A stretch of 64,000 nt of DNA from Amorphophallus konjac (lineage: Eukaryota; Streptophyta; Magnoliopsida; Alismatales; Araceae), in NCBI GenBank assembly GCA_022559845.1, contig CM040124.1, positions 67,603,491 through 67,667,490 on the forward strand, written 5' to 3'. Shown here one piece after another: positions 1-10,179 of this stretch. The translations under genes were made by a program, and so were the position numbers. Under the pieces are notes generated by a model. That model searched no databases, had not been told where the DNA came from, and saw only the letters and a list, made by a program, of their open reading frames with translations. Within the stretch, counting starts at the first letter, position 1, and each line of letters opens with the position of its first letter.

Positions 1-639
1 GTTCCAAAGGACTTACCCGAGATTCTATCTCCTTACCTTGTTTCTTTACGAGCCAAAAGTAAGGGTCGCTTAGTTCAGAACTAGGTTCTATTTATAGGGT
101 TTTGGCTAGGGTTTGAGGATTAGATTGATTTTAGAGTCCTTAGTTAGCCAGAACCGGATCCCTAAGAGTCCTTAGTAACCTTACACATTCTCCTAATTAG
201 GTCTCTTATAGATAGGATCCCAAAGATCCAATCTTTTTGTTCTTTCTCCCATTCACGAAACTGACAGAGTGTAACGGTCCAAGCTGGGCGGGTTACATGA
301 CTATAGCTGTCGCACGATAGATCGCCACATCTACTGTGCGCAGAATTCAATAAAATTCAAACTCTTTTGTTTGTTTATCCATATAATTATCTATATAAGG
401 GGTATTTATCCTTATAATTCGTGAATAGGCTAAGTAACCTTCTAGAATATGGGTCAAACTTAATGGGCTTGGTCCATAAACCTATTGGGCTTTAACTATT
501 AAAGCTAGATTAGTTATTTAACATAATTGCGCCTTATAATCCCAACATTAATTCATTTGTTAATCTATTTTACCCTTTATAAATTCTAGAAAATTCTGTA
601 AATAATCCAGAAATTACTTTTAAATTTTGGGGCACTACA
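1..639 (-). mobile_element. Partial LTR, chromovirus-like (Ty3/gypsy), runs off the left edge
   Basis: Read on the minus strand, this segment starts TGTAGTGCCCCAAAATTT at 639, a start typical of plant chromovirus LTRs, and carries a TATA box near 88-99. U3 would be about 540 bp, with R and U5 beyond the window. It abruptly ends the ORF of element A at 640, so it is a younger insertion into A. There is no coding sequence; small ORFs here look random. The target duplication cannot be seen because the other end is missing. The family assignment rests on the LTR start only. Confidence 0.6.
88..99 (-). promoter_or_regulatory. TATA box of the partial LTR
   Basis: Minus strand reads CCCTATAAATAG. 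It lies about 540 bp inside the LTR start, the usual place for an LTR promoter. Transcription would run left, out of the window. Confidence 0.5.
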
Positions 640-1300
640 CGGCGGGACCAGCATCTCGGTCTTCTCTTCTTGTTCTTCTCTTCTTCTCACGGGTCTGTCA
701 ATCATGGCGGACCTTAGTGTAGTTGAAATCAGAGCCCGTGCTTGCCTGGGCACCCATATCTGCCTACATTTGGCTGGCTTTGGGGATAACCGGCCCTTCA
801 TCTTGGACTCGGAGTGGTCCATCTTGTACTGGGCTAGCACTTGGAAGGTATTGTGCACCGGCACCATTGAAATCACTTTGTTGGGTGTAATCCTGGCTTA
901 TCGGCCATTCAGAAATACTCGGACACCTCCGATGAGCACGGACTTGCCCGAAGTAGATAGCCGACTTTGCAATGCGTCAGGGTTCTTCTTGGCCATCCTC
1001 TTAGCGGCCGATGTGCGCTTCCTGTTGGCGGACACATGGGAATCAATGTGGTAGATGTGGCAGCCCACCGCAGCAGCATCAGTCGGGGTCGCCTCTTTGA
1101 CGGTGATCGGTTCCATCTCTTGGACGTGTAGGAGCTCCAAGAATGCGATCCCCAAGAAGTTGGGGAAGTCGACAATAGGCGGGAAACTGCCGAACTGGAT
1201 CGGTGCCGCCAAATAGCCGTTGGTGGCATGACTCGCGACAACATGGGGTCCAAAAGACACGGCCATCGTAGTTGTCGGAATGCAATCTGTAGGGTTAAAC
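640..1300 (-). pseudogene. Element A: gag-side ORF of unknown function (Tat-like), cut at its 3' end
   Basis: This is the first ORF after the primer site of element A. It shares a conserved order of motifs with the copy at 20381-21560: an FGP-VV-AGHA-like start, then FPNFLGIAF, then SVLIGGVRVFLNGR, then an HNTFQVL-like block followed by a basic stretch with IWVPR. The two halves are in one frame, separated by a single TAA (898-900). The copy in B has its stop two codons further on, so the ancestral ORF was probably continuous. The insertion at 639 removes the C-terminal part. Position between primer site and gag suggests a gag N-terminal extension or extra ORF of a Tat-lineage element. I do not recognise a named domain. 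Confidence 0.6.
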
Positions 1301-1369
1301 CAAACAGTTAGAATTTAAAGAAGAGGGTGTTGGGCCCCTAATCCTGGCAAGGAGATGAAGGGAAGTCTT

Positions 1370-1387
1370 GTCCCACCGGGCGTGCCA
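1370..1387 (-). other. Primer binding site of element A
   Basis: Minus strand reads TGGCACGCCCGGTGGGAC, four bases downstream of the LTR end (CATCCACA, then AGTC). It starts with TGG, as needed to pair with the CCA end of a tRNA. It is unlike the initiator-Met site TGGTATCAGAGC used by other elements here. From memory it resembles primer sites of some grass gypsy elements, but I cannot name the tRNA. Confidence 0.6.
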
Positions 1388-1470
1388 GACTTGTGGATGC
1401 ACTTTTGGGATCTCTTATTTTGTTTATTTGTTTATTCATTTATTGAATTATTTAGTGCATGGGCGTGCCA

Positions 1471-1484
1471 GTCACCTAGGTGAC
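1471..1484. repeat. Perfect 14-bp palindrome GTCACCTAGGTGAC
   Basis: Lies about 80 bp inside the LTR end next to the primer site. The arms GTCAC/GTGAC recur at 21613-21626 and 33798-33810 while the centre varies, as expected for a selected stem. Confidence 0.7.
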
Positions 1485-1756
1485 AATTTATTCGGACTTC
1501 GAGGAAGCCCCTAGTGCGCTCGATCTGACTAATCTGATAATTGTGTGTATCGTGTCGAGACAAAAATCCGTCGCGCCCTAAAGGTCACGACGTTAATTAC
1601 ATCCCCTCGGAGAGAGGAAAATCCTTGATTAGTCGCCAGGAAAAGGGGCCCTACGGCCATGAAATTGACATCAACAAAATGGAGTATTGAAATTCGAGAG
1701 TTGCGTGAAAATGCCCCTCGATGGGATGAAAATGCTTAAATCGTGCCAGTTGCCTA

Positions 1757-1990
1757 CCGACCATTTTGTGTTCGGACGAAGGTCCGTGTTGGAAGCGTGA
1801 CGAAGACGGATACAAAACCCGTGCAAATGTATGCCGAGTTTACGGTAAATTCAATAAAAGAATGGAAACGAATCCCAATGGGAATGAGTCTGGTTTGACG
1901 AACTATCGGCCCAGAGCAATGTCGGATCACGGCCATATCGGGATGGTTCCCAAGGTCCGAACCCAACTTGGAGGGGCGGCGTTAATATTC
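1757..1990. repeat. Single copy of the repeat unit expanded in the solo LTR
   Basis: The block runs from GACCATTTTGTGTTCGGACG through GTGCAAATGTATGCCGAG to AACTATCGGCCCAGAGCA. The same order of words is repeated several times at 34140-35420. Element A therefore keeps about one unit where the solo LTR has several. Confidence 0.6.
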
Positions 1991-2034
1991 CCTTTACACC
2001 GGATCTCGAGGAGAAACGAGACTGCAGAGCAGGT

Positions 2035-2245
2035 TTCATCATTTTATTATTATTTGAATTTGAATTATTAATTATTATTATTATTATTATTTATTATTCT
2101 AATTTTGTTATTTTATTCATTTGTATTATCTCTTTTCTTTGGATTTTTCATTTTTTTATTATTTGTTTTTTATTATCTTTTTTAATGTGAGTTGGTTATT
2201 ATTATTATTTTTATTTGTGTATTATCATATTTTTTGCATTTAGAG
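2035..2245. repeat. AT-rich simple repeat (TTA/TTAT)n
   Basis: Mostly TTA and TTTA runs inside the LTR of A. No gene or motif is visible here. Confidence 0.8.
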
Positions 2246-2321
2246 CGTGTGTGGAAGGATGAGCCAAAAGGGCTGAAGAGAGGTTGACCTATCCTAAAGA
2301 TTGGTTGACCTTAATGAAATC

Positions 2322-2590
2322 AATGTTGGAGATAGGTAGACCTCAATGCATTCAAGGTTAAAGATAGGTAGACTTTGAAGGGTCTGAGCATGAAGGCAGG
2401 TAGACCTTGAGGGGTCTGAGCATAAGGCAGGTAGACCTTAATGAGGTCAGTACTGGAGATAGGTAGACCTCAATGCATTCAAGGTCAAAGATAGGCAGAC
2501 CTTGAAGGGTCTGAGCACGAAGGTAGGTAGACCTTGTGGGGTCTGAGCATAAGGCTGGTAGACCTTAATGAGGTCAATGCTGGAGATAGG
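2322..2590. repeat. About 127-bp unit in two tandem copies
   Basis: The block starting near GGAGATAGGTAGACCTCAAT occurs near 2327 and again near 2453. Each copy contains several AGGTAGACCTT-type words and GGGTCTGAGCAT. It leads directly into the 32-bp minisatellite. Confidence 0.7.
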
Positions 2591-2631
2591 TAGGTGCACC
2601 CATGCAGGTCGGTGCAGCACTAGGCAGTGCA

Positions 2632-3335
2632 GAGGAAGGTCGGTGCACATGGGCACAAAGCTGAATGAAGGTCGATGCACATGGGCACAAAGTTGAAGGA
2701 AGGTCAGTGCACATGAGCACAAAACTGAAGGAAGGTCGGTGCACATGGGCACAAAGCTGAATGAAGGTCGATGCACATTGGCACAAAGTTGAAGGAAGAT
2801 CAGTGCACTTGGGCACAAAGCTGAATGAAGGTCGGTGCACATTGGCACAAAGCTGAGCGAAGGTTGATGCACATGGACACAAAGTTGAAGGAAGGTCAGT
2901 GCACATGGGCACAAAACTGAAGGAAGGTCGGTGCACATGGGCACAAAGCTGAATGAAGGTCGATGCACATTGGCACAAAGTTGAAGGAAGATCAGTGCAC
3001 TTGGGCAAAAAGCTGAATGAAGGTCGGTGCACCCCAGGCATAGGGCTAAAGGAAGGTCAGTGCACATGGGCACAAAGCTGAATGAAGGTCAATGCACATC
3101 AGGCACAAAGTTGAAGGAAGGTTAGTGCACATGGGCATAAAGCTGAATAAAGGTCGATGCACATGGGCACAAAGTTGAAGGAACTTCAGTGCACATGGGC
3201 ACAAAGCTGAAGGAAGGTCAATGCACATGGGCACAAAGCTAAATGAAGGTCGGTGCACATGGGCACAAAGCTGAATGAAGGTCGATGCACGCGAGGGCAG
3301 CTAGGTTGCCAAGGTCGATGCACATGGCATAGAGC
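2632..3335. repeat. 32-bp minisatellite, about 22 units, core AGGTCGATGCAC
   Basis: The unit reads roughly AAGGTCGGTGCACATGGGCA followed by CAAAGCTGAATG. Variants GGTCGATGCA, GGTCGGTGCA and GGTCAGTGCA alternate. A block of several units recurs at about 2755 and 2945, so there is a higher-order pattern. The unit is 32 bp, not a multiple of three, which explains long chance ORFs on the minus strand. The LTR tail after it (3336-3473) is AT-rich with no feature. Confidence 0.9.
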
Positions 3336-3473
3336 TTCCAGCAACACTCCAACTTGAAGATTTATTTATTGTTTTATTATTTTATTTATTATTATATTTT
3401 TACCTTTATTTATTATTACTATTATTATTTTATTTTTAATTTATTTATTTTATTTATTTTTTGAGTGCCCACA

Positions 3474-4540
3474 CTTGACAATGAAACCCAAAAATTTGCC
3501 ACTAGACACCCCAAAGGCACATTTTAACGGTTTCATTTTCAGCTCATATTGCCTGAGCCGCTGGAATATAATTCGAAGATCCTACAGATGATCTTCCTTC
3601 CTTCTTGTCTTGACAACCAAGTCATCTATGTAGCACTCGACCTTGTGGTAGAGCAGCTCATCAAAAATTCGAGTCATCGCCCGCTGATAGGTTGCATTGG
3701 CATTCTTCAGCTCGAACGGCAACCTTTTGTAATGATAGATACCCTTGGGGGTCCGAAAAGCAGTATGAACCCGATCATGCTCCGCGATCCATATCTGATT
3801 GTAGCCGGATGAGCCGTCCATAAAGGAGAGGACCTCATGACCGGTCGTGGCGTCTATCATGACTTCCGTTATTGGCACCGGAAAGTCATCTTTTGGACAA
3901 GCCTTATTCAAATCTCGAAAATCCACACATATCTGGATCTGTCCATTCTTCTTTTTGATAGGCACAATATTGCCCAGCCAAGTGGTGTATTGACTTTCTT
4001 CGTCGAAGCCTACATCAATCAACTTGTCAACTTCTTTTCATATTTGGGTGATGAGTTCTGGCCTCATACGCCGCAACGGTTGTTACACTGGATCCACCTC
4101 GGGATTTATAGCCAGCTTATGTTGTGAAACTTCAGGGCTGAGTCCTGGCATCTCTTTGTAGCTCCAGGTAAAGCAATCATGGAACTCCTATAGGAGTTGT
4201 ATGTATAATACCTGCTCTTCTGAAGAGAGCCGAGCATTAAGAAAAGTAGGCTGGGGGTCATCTTCATTCCTTAGGTTAACCTCTATTAATTCGTCAACCA
4301 TGGCTTGGCCTCCATCTTCAATTTCCGGAGGTGCTGGTTGAAGATCAATGGAATCTTGTATATCATCATCGAGTTCTAAGACCTCGACGTCCTTGTTACG
4401 CTGCCCCCGAATTCCTTCAAGCAATGGCAACTTGGGTGATGACAGTGATGCTGGTTGCCCCTCTGGCAAATCCTCTTCAGCTTTATTTTCGTATGGCCAA
4501 TCATTATCTTTGACAGGATGAGACTGGTTCATTGCTAAGT
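3474..4540 (-). pseudogene. Element B: reverse transcriptase (Tat-like Ty3/gypsy), truncated and with stops
   Basis: RT copies element RNA into DNA. On the minus strand the region reads from the pre-RT segment (MPGLSPEV, near 4150) through the fingers (CVDFRDLNKACPKDDFP), a DATTGHEVLSFMDGSSGYNQI block and the catalytic block CYIDDLVVKT near 3620. The thumb ends at KFLGFIV, where the LTR of A begins at 3473. Stops occur before QPLRRM, after ITQI and after EDHL. RNase H and integrase are absent from the window. One residue in the LPFELKNA block departs from the usual LPFGLKNA. The segment 4180-4540 is an acidic linker, read as far as the stop upstream. Confidence 0.85.
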
Positions 4541-6120
4541 CAGGGGTATGCCATTACAGCTCCGTCGAACATGGGGACGGCCATGCTTCCTCATCGGCTT
4601 GGGTCACCACACCTCTAGTGGGGCTGGCTGGCCCCTGGTTGGCTATGTCTTCTGTAGCGGGGCTCATTTGATCAACTGTGACAGCCACCTCATCAGTCGA
4701 TTGGGGGTATATTGCCATCATTGTTAGAGGAGGGCCGCAGGAGTAACTGAATGCTCCTTCTTAAATATCTTTGGCTTCACTGTTGTTAGCCGAGTCAAAT
4801 CTGGCCTGTAGTGTCGTTTCTTCGCAGCAGACCTGTTCCCAGCATCTACAGGCGGTGGCAACTTCTGTCTCTCGGCCCTACAGCTGAGGCACTTGGACTT
4901 GTTCAGCTTCTGTCGGGTACTTATCATAAGTTGCCCCCGGCAAGCCTTCATTCCTCAAAGGGAAGATAGAGATGGTATCTACCTCATAACGTCCACTGTA
5001 GTAATATTCTTCTAGTGAAAATCCCAGCCCCGGGTGTTGGGATACACGCCTTAGCTCCTTATCCAAATTGGCGGGATACCAAAGTTTCTGGAAGGCTTCT
5101 TTCTCTTTCTGGGGTTGTCCAAATGGGATATGTTGCTTTATGAACATCTTTGCCACCTTCTCTAAGGTGAAGGTCAGTCCTTGAATGGGGACTGTGGGAT
5201 TCTCCAGATCTTACGGGAGGTGACAATCAGCGTCTTCCCATGTAGCATGCTCTTCAGCTGTGTAAAGCAGACTGGTGGGGCCTTCGGGCTGGGTTATATC
5301 CAGCGTCTTGATGACCATGACCGTGCAATGGTCGAGGCTGGCTATCGGCTTGGTGAGGCCTTCCGGGACTTTAATGTGTCCATAATGCTTGTCAACTTCA
5401 GGTTCATTCATCCCGGGACTTATGGCGGGAGGTGCAATTCTACCCACATCTCCTGTGCAGGCAATGTATGATACTGCACGGGGGTTAATATAGCCTGGTG
5501 GCGGCGGCGGGAACCAATCATCACCAGAATTTGTTTTTGATGACTGGGAGGAAGTCTTTGCCTTGGGGGTCTTCTGCGGCTGCTCCATATAGAAGGGTGC
5601 ATCCAACATTTGACATTCAAAAACCTTGAATGGGTGGAGGTCAGCAAATATTCTCTCCTCCTTTCCATCATGATTATGCTTGATGCACTGGTGCAACGTG
5701 GACGGCACCACCAAGTTCTCATGCAGCCAAGGGCGGCCAAGCAGCGCCTTGTATGTGGTATTGGAGTTAATGACATGGAACTGGACTTTGGTAGTGACAT
5801 CCACCATGGTAAGAGTAAATTCTGCCCTGCCGAGAGAGGTTTCACACTTCTGATTAAAGCCGACGATCCGGGTATCCCCAACTTTATCGAGGTGCACATT
5901 AAAATAGTATTTCTGGTATATTTTGTAAGGCAGTATATTGACAGCTGCACCTGGGTCTACAAGAATCTAGCTTAGTGACTGGTCGTTCAGTTGCCCCCTC
6001 ATATACAAGGGTCTGTTGTGACTGAGAGTAGGTAGCAGCATGTCTTGCTCGGTGAAGGTCACATTCGCCCCCGATAGTACTTCGGCCAAGTAGCTCTCAT
6101 ACTGAGCAGGCGTCTGTAGG
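4541..6120 (-). pseudogene. Element B: aspartic protease and linker (Tat-like)
   Basis: The protease cuts the polyprotein. The active-site block reads ILVDPGAAVNILP near 5940-5985, with Pro where DTGA or DSGA is usual, and an in-frame TAG just before it. The C-terminal block ALLGRPWLHENLVVPSTLHQ near 5700-5740 is typical of Tat/Retand-type proteases. Downstream is a long linker with a HPGLGFSLEEYY block near 5030 that often lies between protease and RT in this lineage. The open pieces are at about 5211-5897 and 4878-5156, with more decayed sequence between 4541 and 4877. Confidence 0.75.
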
Positions 6121-9049
6121 GCAGTAATAATTACTTGTCAGGTTTCTTCACTTAGAGATAGAATCTCCCAAACGGTGAATCTTGCCAGGAGCTTTTTAAG
6201 CAGCTTCACTACCTGGCTTCCGGCCCGAACATTTGACAGTTTCATCTCCTCTGCCCATCTCGGTTTGGAGGAGTCTTGTGCAATGGCCTCTGACGGACCC
6301 GCGTCATTGTTCCTTGGATTCGATTCTTCTTACAGTGTGGCAATGTTGCCTGACTGCCCCTCGGTATTCGCCACCGGCTTGGCCTTTTGTTCTTTTGGTT
6401 GGAAAAAGGGCTGATGAGGTGGAGGGGAGATGCCCCTAGATGAAGGGCTGGCTTCCTAACTTTGTTGCTTGCCCCTGGATATCTTCATGACTTCCAAGAA
6501 GGAAGGAGTGATGCTACTGCCCCCAGCCTGACTGTACAACCCTGGCGGAGGAGGGACTTGGACTCCCTTCACTTCCAGCGCCAGTGTCTGATAAGGTTGC
6601 TCACCTCTAAAGATGATGTTATGATTAGCAGGTGGTGGGCGCCCCCATTTTCGACCTGAACGGGTTGCATGAGCCGTACTTGTAGCTTCGGCCTGGCTTG
6701 CCTCAGGTGTAGGTGTAAAGCAAATGTCATCATCATTTTCTTCCCCGGACAAGTTGAAAAGGGCCGAGAGAGTATTACAGGAGAACAATGTCTCCTTCTT
6801 GGCTTTATGGGCCTTTCTTTTTTTCTTCTGTTTCTTCTTGGATGGCGCTTGCCCCCAGAATAGGCTGTCATCTTCTTTAGTCTTTTTAGGATCCTTTCTG
6901 TTCTAAGGAAAGTTGCTCCAAGTCTCCCCACGGGACGTGATCTTTTATCAGTAGTGGATGTAATTCGGGTTGTTCATATTCTTCTAGCCCATTTATAAAG
7001 GTTTGGAGTCGCCAGATTGCTAGGATGACTTCTTTATTTACTGCCAACGGAGTTTTCTTCCTCCGATTATAGGTGGGTATTCTAATTACTACCGACTGGT
7101 CCAACCAAACTGGTGCTAGAGTTGCCAGAGCTGGTCGTGGTGTCAAACCACGGATGTGGGCCCCCGTTGCCGGGCGGGGAAGAGGCTTCTTCTTTCTTTT
7201 AGTAGGAACCCGGTGCCATCCATGCTGTTCCTTTAGAGGCATCAGGAAACACGTCTCATAAGTATGTTGAGTGCTAGACTCTGCCACTCCCTCCGGCAGT
7301 GCTTGATATAGAGACACCATATTGGTAGCTGTTCGGTTCATCTGCATCTCATGAGGTTGCGGGGGATCAACTGTGCACTCCCCCATATCCAGCTCACCTT
7401 TTCTTATCATGCCTTCAATGATATCTTTGAAGATGTAGCAATTTTCAATCGGATGTCCCAGCATCCGGTGATATGGACAGAACCTTAGTCTTTCTTCTTC
7501 AAGTCTTCGGGCCTCTTCGGCTCGGGCAAAGTGATTTTATCGTACTGGGTGACCCAGTCAAACAGCAATTTTGCCTTTTCCTTGGGGAAGGAGTAGGCTT
7601 TCTTCATCTTGTCCCTGAGCGAGGGACCATCTTTCTTCTCCTCTGCCTTATCAGGCGGAGGCATAGCCACCCTTTTGTCCTTGTCTCTTTGCTGCTCAAA
7701 TGCCTTGAGGTCAACAGTATTTGCTTCTTTGGGCGCCGGACGCCGCTCTGTTGACTTTGCCTTCTATAGGGCACCACTGGATGCAGTTGAAGAATGCTTT
7801 GCCAAGAAGGCTTCAATCTCAGCTACCACATTATTGAGATGGTCGAAAGACCTTATCTCCATGCCAATCATTTTCTCTAATACCTCTCTCCGGAGGTTTT
7901 GTTTGCAAATTTGCACAGCGTCCTCCTGATGTGGGGGCCGCTTGCATCTCATTCCGAGGTCTCTCCACCTCTTAATATAGTCAAGAGTTGTCTCATCTAG
8001 CCGCTGCCTAGTTGCATATAGTTCAGCCATAGTGACTTCTCTTTTAGTTACATGGAACCGTTCTCTGAACCTTTTCTGCATATCGGCCTAGTCGCTGATC
8101 GACCCTACTAGCAAACTGGAGTACCATTCAAACGCGAGTCCCATAAGAGAGGACCCGAAGAATTTCAACAAGTATGACTTGTCTGAGGCCAGATCGCCCA
8201 TGACGGTCATGTAATAAGCTATATGTTCTTTCGGGGATCCTTGCCCGTTGAACTTGTCAAATTTTGGCAGCTTAGAGATCTCAGGAGGGAGCCGCTTAGC
8301 TGTGTGGTGAGGTGGGTAAGGTACTAGGTAAGCATCAAAAGCCATATATTCACCTTCCCCTCGCTCTGCCAGCTTCATTTTTATCATCTTTTCGACCATG
8401 AGCCGGTTCACTGTAGTCGGGTCCACTGGCTCTGGGTAGAAATGAGCTGGTTGCCAGTATGGAGTAGTTAGGGTAGTCGCCTGTGGTGGCGGGCGCAGCA
8501 GCGGTACTTGATGTAGGTGGGGTAGCACTGGTGGCAACAGTTGCTGGGGGACCCGTTGTAGCGGGACAACTTGACTATGCTCAGCTAGCTGAGGCAAAGT
8601 ATATAATGGTGGGAAATCACAGGGGTTGACACCTCCCCGTGAGGATTCAGCCTGCATCTCTGGTTGCTTGGATATGAAAGTCTGTTCATTTTTTCCATGT
8701 AATTATTTCTTCAAGAGCTCTATCTCATGTTGATACTTTTGCAACAACATTAGTATGGACGGATCCATGGTCACATTGCTAGAAGTGCCTTCAATTGCTT
8801 CCCCGGAAGCGCCTTTGGGTGAGACAGTTAGCAGAACCTCCTCTCCTTCTTCTGTCGTCACCACATTGACAGCTAACGTAGTGACTTCTTCAGGAATCAC
8901 CCGCTTTCCTTCAATTATTTGCAGCCTCTCCCTGGCAACTGTACTCATCCTGGTGTTCGGCCCTGGCCTTGAGGCTAATTGGGCCAACTCTTGGGGTTCT
9001 TCTGGCAGGCCCCCGTATCTTCTGGCCACACCGGCCATATTACATGCAA
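6121..9049 (-). pseudogene. Element B: gag polyprotein (Tat-like), cut at the N-terminal side by the LINE
   Basis: Gag forms the particle and binds element RNA. Pieces, in minus-strand order: an N-terminal stretch (8703-9049); a Pro-rich linker followed by LPKFDKFNGQGSPKEHIAYY (8088-8657); the retrotransposon gag core with ATRQRLDETTLDYIKRWRDL (7764-8081); a lysine-rich linker (7485-7760); a zinc-finger-like CPYHRMLGHPIENCYIFKD at about 7420-7480; and a charged C-terminal tail (6456-7420). Several stops and frame changes separate the pieces. At 9049 the frame meets the 7-bp target duplication of the LINE. Upstream coding resumes at 20381. Confidence 0.8.
9043..9049. repeat. Left target-site duplication of the LINE (CATGCAA)
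   Basis: Matches 20374-20380, just after the short poly(A) of the LINE. Confidence 0.65.
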
Positions 9050-10179
9050 CGATCACCTTGATTGCATTGTGCTCTTAGAACCTAAAATAAACACTGGCAG
9101 AATGGCCAACATATGCATACGATTGGGAATGGATAACGCTGTTGCTAACACTGATGGGCTGGCTCACATCTGGGTTCTTTGGAAAGACCCTCTGAAATTT
9201 CATGTTGTCTGCAGGGATGATCAACAGATCACTGTTTTGCATTCTAATGCTGCCTCACCAGACTTTCACTCAACTTTTGTCTATGCCAAATGTAATGCTA
9301 ATGATAGGCAATCCTTGTGGGCCTCTTTATCTAACATTCATGCTCAGATATCTGGGCCTTGGATTGTTGTAGGGGACTTCAACTACATCACTAATGTGGA
9401 TGAAAAACTGGGTGGTAATTCCCCTAACCTCTCTGCTATGACAGATTTTAACAATTGTATTTCAGGCTGTGCTTTAATTGATGGTGGTTTTTCTGGATCT
9501 AAATACACTTGGCATAATAATCAATTTGGAAGCAGAGGAATTTGGGCCCGATTGGATAGGGTTCTTCTAAATACAGCCCGGCTTAATCATCTGCCCATTT
9601 CTATAGAACATCTTTCCAGGGAGGCTTCTGACCATGCTCCTATTCTAGTTAAATTGATTTCCCAAGAATGAAGAATTAGTAGATTTTGCTTTCAGAAAAT
9701 GTGGATTTTGCATGAGAAGTTTTTTGAAGATGTTAAGGCTTGCTGGCATTCTAGCCTTGTTGCCTCATCTCCCATTCATTGCTTGTACCTGAAGCTCAAA
9801 TCATTGAAAATGATGCTTCGGGTTTGGAACAAACAAACTTTTGGAAATGTTCACCTTAATTTGACTGCTGCTGAGGATGCAGTCCTTCGAGCTGAGCACT
9901 TTTATGACTTGCAGCCCAATGATGCTAACCTGGCTGCGTTAGAAGAAGCAAAAAACAAGCAATCAGATAGACTGCTACAGCAAGAGTTTTTTTGGAGACA
10001 AAAGTCTGGGATAAGGTGGCTGCTTGAGGGGGATAGAAATACTAAATTCTTTCACATGTCCACTTTAGCTAAGAGACGAAAGCAAAAAATCACTCAATTG
10101 AAAAACATTGCGGGCAATCTTTCTACAGATCATGAGGATATGAAAAGAATTGCTGTATCCCATTTTCAGAATGCTTTCT
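9050..10179 (+). pseudogene. LINE ORF2 part 1: endonuclease domain and linker to RT
   Basis: The endonuclease nicks target DNA to prime reverse transcription. Visible blocks are IVLLEPKIN (catalytic Glu region) at the start, WIVVGDFNYI near 9360-9390, LDRVLLN near 9550 and the catalytic SDHAPILV near 9630. The N-terminal Asn block is missing because of the 5' truncation. One in-frame TGA at 9669 interrupts an otherwise open frame. The following linker contains GDRNTKFFHM near 10030, usual before the L1 RT. The frame is cut by the LTR element at 10180 and resumes in phase at 17339 if the insertion and one TSD copy are left out. Confidence 0.85.
10175..10179. repeat. Left target-site duplication TTTCT of the non-autonomous LTR element
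   Basis: Same five bases at 17334-17338. This fixes the ends of the element as TGATGTG and CACATCA. Confidence 0.8.

Larger units (their letters stand above)
1392..3473 (-). mobile_element. 5' LTR of element A (Tat-like Ty3/gypsy), 2082 bp
   Basis: On the minus strand it starts TGTGGGCACTC at 3473 and ends GTGCATCCACA at 1392, followed by a primer site and the element's ORF. A 4.1-kb relative lies at 33719-37854 and a divergent one at about 21590-23036. All three share a U5-side block (here about 1455-1640) with a GTCAC/GTGAC palindrome. The U3 side holds two tandem-repeat arrays (2322-3335). The LTR interrupts the RT of element B at 3473. ORFs inside the repeat array are artefacts of repetition. 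Confidence 0.75.

Noticed and set aside
2447..3258. Long Cys/Ser/Phe-rich ORFs on the minus strand
   Set aside because: They are translations of the 32-bp minisatellite; three frames are open because the unit lacks stops. There is no start context or conservation.
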